From: an uncultured Collinsella sp.
Lineage (GTDB): Bacteria > Actinomycetota > Coriobacteriia > Coriobacteriales > Coriobacteriaceae
Direction: 5' to 3'
NCBI GenBank assembly: GCA_900555585.1
Contig: USLT01000044.1
Coordinates: 1-6,304, forward strand
DNA: 6,304 bases
How positions within the stretch are numbered: position 1 is the stretch's first letter; every line of letters begins with the position of its first letter. The translations under genes were made by a program, and so were the position numbers. Under the pieces are notes generated by a model, which was not told the DNA's origin, did no database searches, and worked only from the letters and a program-made list of their open reading frames with translations. This document shows, one piece after another, positions 6,054 to 6,304 of the stretch.

Positions 6054-6078
6054 GCTTCCCGCCGCACCGACGGGAAGC
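6054..6078. repeat. 8-bp inverted repeat in the esterase leader
   Basis: GCTTCCCG (6054-6061) pairs perfectly with CGGGAAGC (6071-6078) around a 9-nt loop. On the minus-strand transcript it ends 18 nt before the esterase ATG, just upstream of the purine-rich ribosome-binding region, and follows the asnS terminator by 15 nt. It could be an operator, an RNA hairpin affecting translation, or a second transcription brake after asnS. Confidence 0.4.
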
Positions 6079-6093
6079 GAATCGTTTGGATGC

Positions 6094-6122
6094 AAAAGGG
6101 GCCCGCTTCTCGCGAGCCCCTT
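6094..6122 (-). terminator. Rho-independent terminator of asnS
   Basis: On the minus strand an 11-bp stem (6112-6122 with 6096-6106, one G-U pair) closes a 5-nt loop GAGAA and runs into TTTT (6094-6097). It starts 9 nt after the asnS stop codon. Confidence 0.8.
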
Positions 6123-6131
6123 ACGGGTTGA

Positions 6132-6304
6132 TTAGAAGTCGCAGCTACCGACCGTGCGCGGATGCGGCAGGACGTCGCGGATGTTGCCGACGCCCGTGAG
6201 GTACATCACCAGGCGCTCGAAGCCCAGGCCGAAGCCCGCGTGCTTGCAGGTGCCGTAGCGGCGCAGGTCGAGGTAGTACTTGTACTGCTCGGGGTCCATG
6301 CCCA
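6132..6304 (-). CDS. asnS: Asparaginyl-tRNA synthetase, C-terminal end (5'-truncated by window edge)
   Basis: The last 57 codons plus a TAA stop (6132-6134) of a class II aminoacyl-tRNA synthetase that charges tRNA-Asn. The visible part reads [21 protein letters not shown], then [16 protein letters not shown], the class II motif 3 with its ATP-binding Arg. It ends [19 protein letters not shown], closely resembling the AsnRS C-terminus (GxxNVRDVIPFPRT in E. coli). Aspartyl- and lysyl-tRNA synthetases share motif 3 but differ in this tail. The start lies beyond the right edge. A U-tailed terminator follows the stop. Presence of AsnRS suggests direct Asn-tRNA charging rather than sole reliance on transamidation. 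Confidence 0.93.
   Translation of the reverse strand, partial: GMDPEQYKYYLDLRRYGTCKHAGFGLGFERLVMYLTGVGNIRDVLPHPRTVGSCDF

Noticed and set aside
6036..6095. Twenty extra N-terminal residues on the esterase from the ATG at 6095
   Set aside because: The ATG is within the asnS terminator and the extension would be encoded by the leader hairpin.
5115..6131. A 338-codon open frame on the + strand
   Set aside because: Antisense to the esterase; Arg/Gly/Ala-rich composition without motifs, and it crosses both terminators.

Overview
The window is a GC-rich, tightly packed piece of bacterial chromosome. The gene set points to a high-GC anaerobe or facultative anaerobe, most likely an Actinomycetota of the Coriobacteriia type (Collinsella/Olsenella-like). 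The hints are a Crp/Fnr regulator with a Cys-containing sensory domain, a DUF2974 (Mbeg1-like) hydrolase, a methionine aminopeptidase with a SEC-C zinc knuckle, a flavin NADH oxidase and a bacterial AsnRS. This placement is inference from gene content and codon bias, without any database comparison. I see no mobile element, CRISPR array, tRNA, rRNA or phage gene, and no gene-free stretch above 300 bases.

Layout, left to right: (1) the 3' part of a Crp/Fnr-family regulator (+, runs off the left edge); (2) a 39-bp convergent gap with a GC-rich hairpin; (3) a DUF2974 alpha/beta-hydrolase (-), best started at a GTG at 1801, with its own promoter overlapping the preceding terminator; (4) an NADH oxidase (-, nox) ending in a U-tailed terminator; (5) a 219-bp gap with the map terminator and a 16-bp palindrome in the nox leader; (6) a SEC-C methionine aminopeptidase (-, map); (7) a 144-bp divergent promoter region with two dyads; (8) a nicotinamidase-like cysteine hydrolase (+); (9) a strong 13-bp hairpin between convergent genes; (10) an acetyl-esterase-like alpha/beta hydrolase (-); (11) the asnS terminator and the last 57 codons of asparaginyl-tRNA synthetase (-), running off the right edge.

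Most genes look like single transcription units: nearly every junction has a hairpin or terminator, and several starts have a recognisable promoter and Shine-Dalgarno site. Functionally this is a housekeeping and metabolic neighbourhood: NADH/O2 chemistry (Nox), probable NAD salvage (nicotinamidase-like), N-terminal Met removal (Map), Asn-tRNA charging (AsnS) and two uncharacterised serine hydrolases. I found no convincing new multi-gene system. The items most worth a second look are small regulatory dyads at the nox, map/nicotinamidase and esterase leaders, the map active-site variant, and the hybrid recognition helix of the Crp/Fnr protein.
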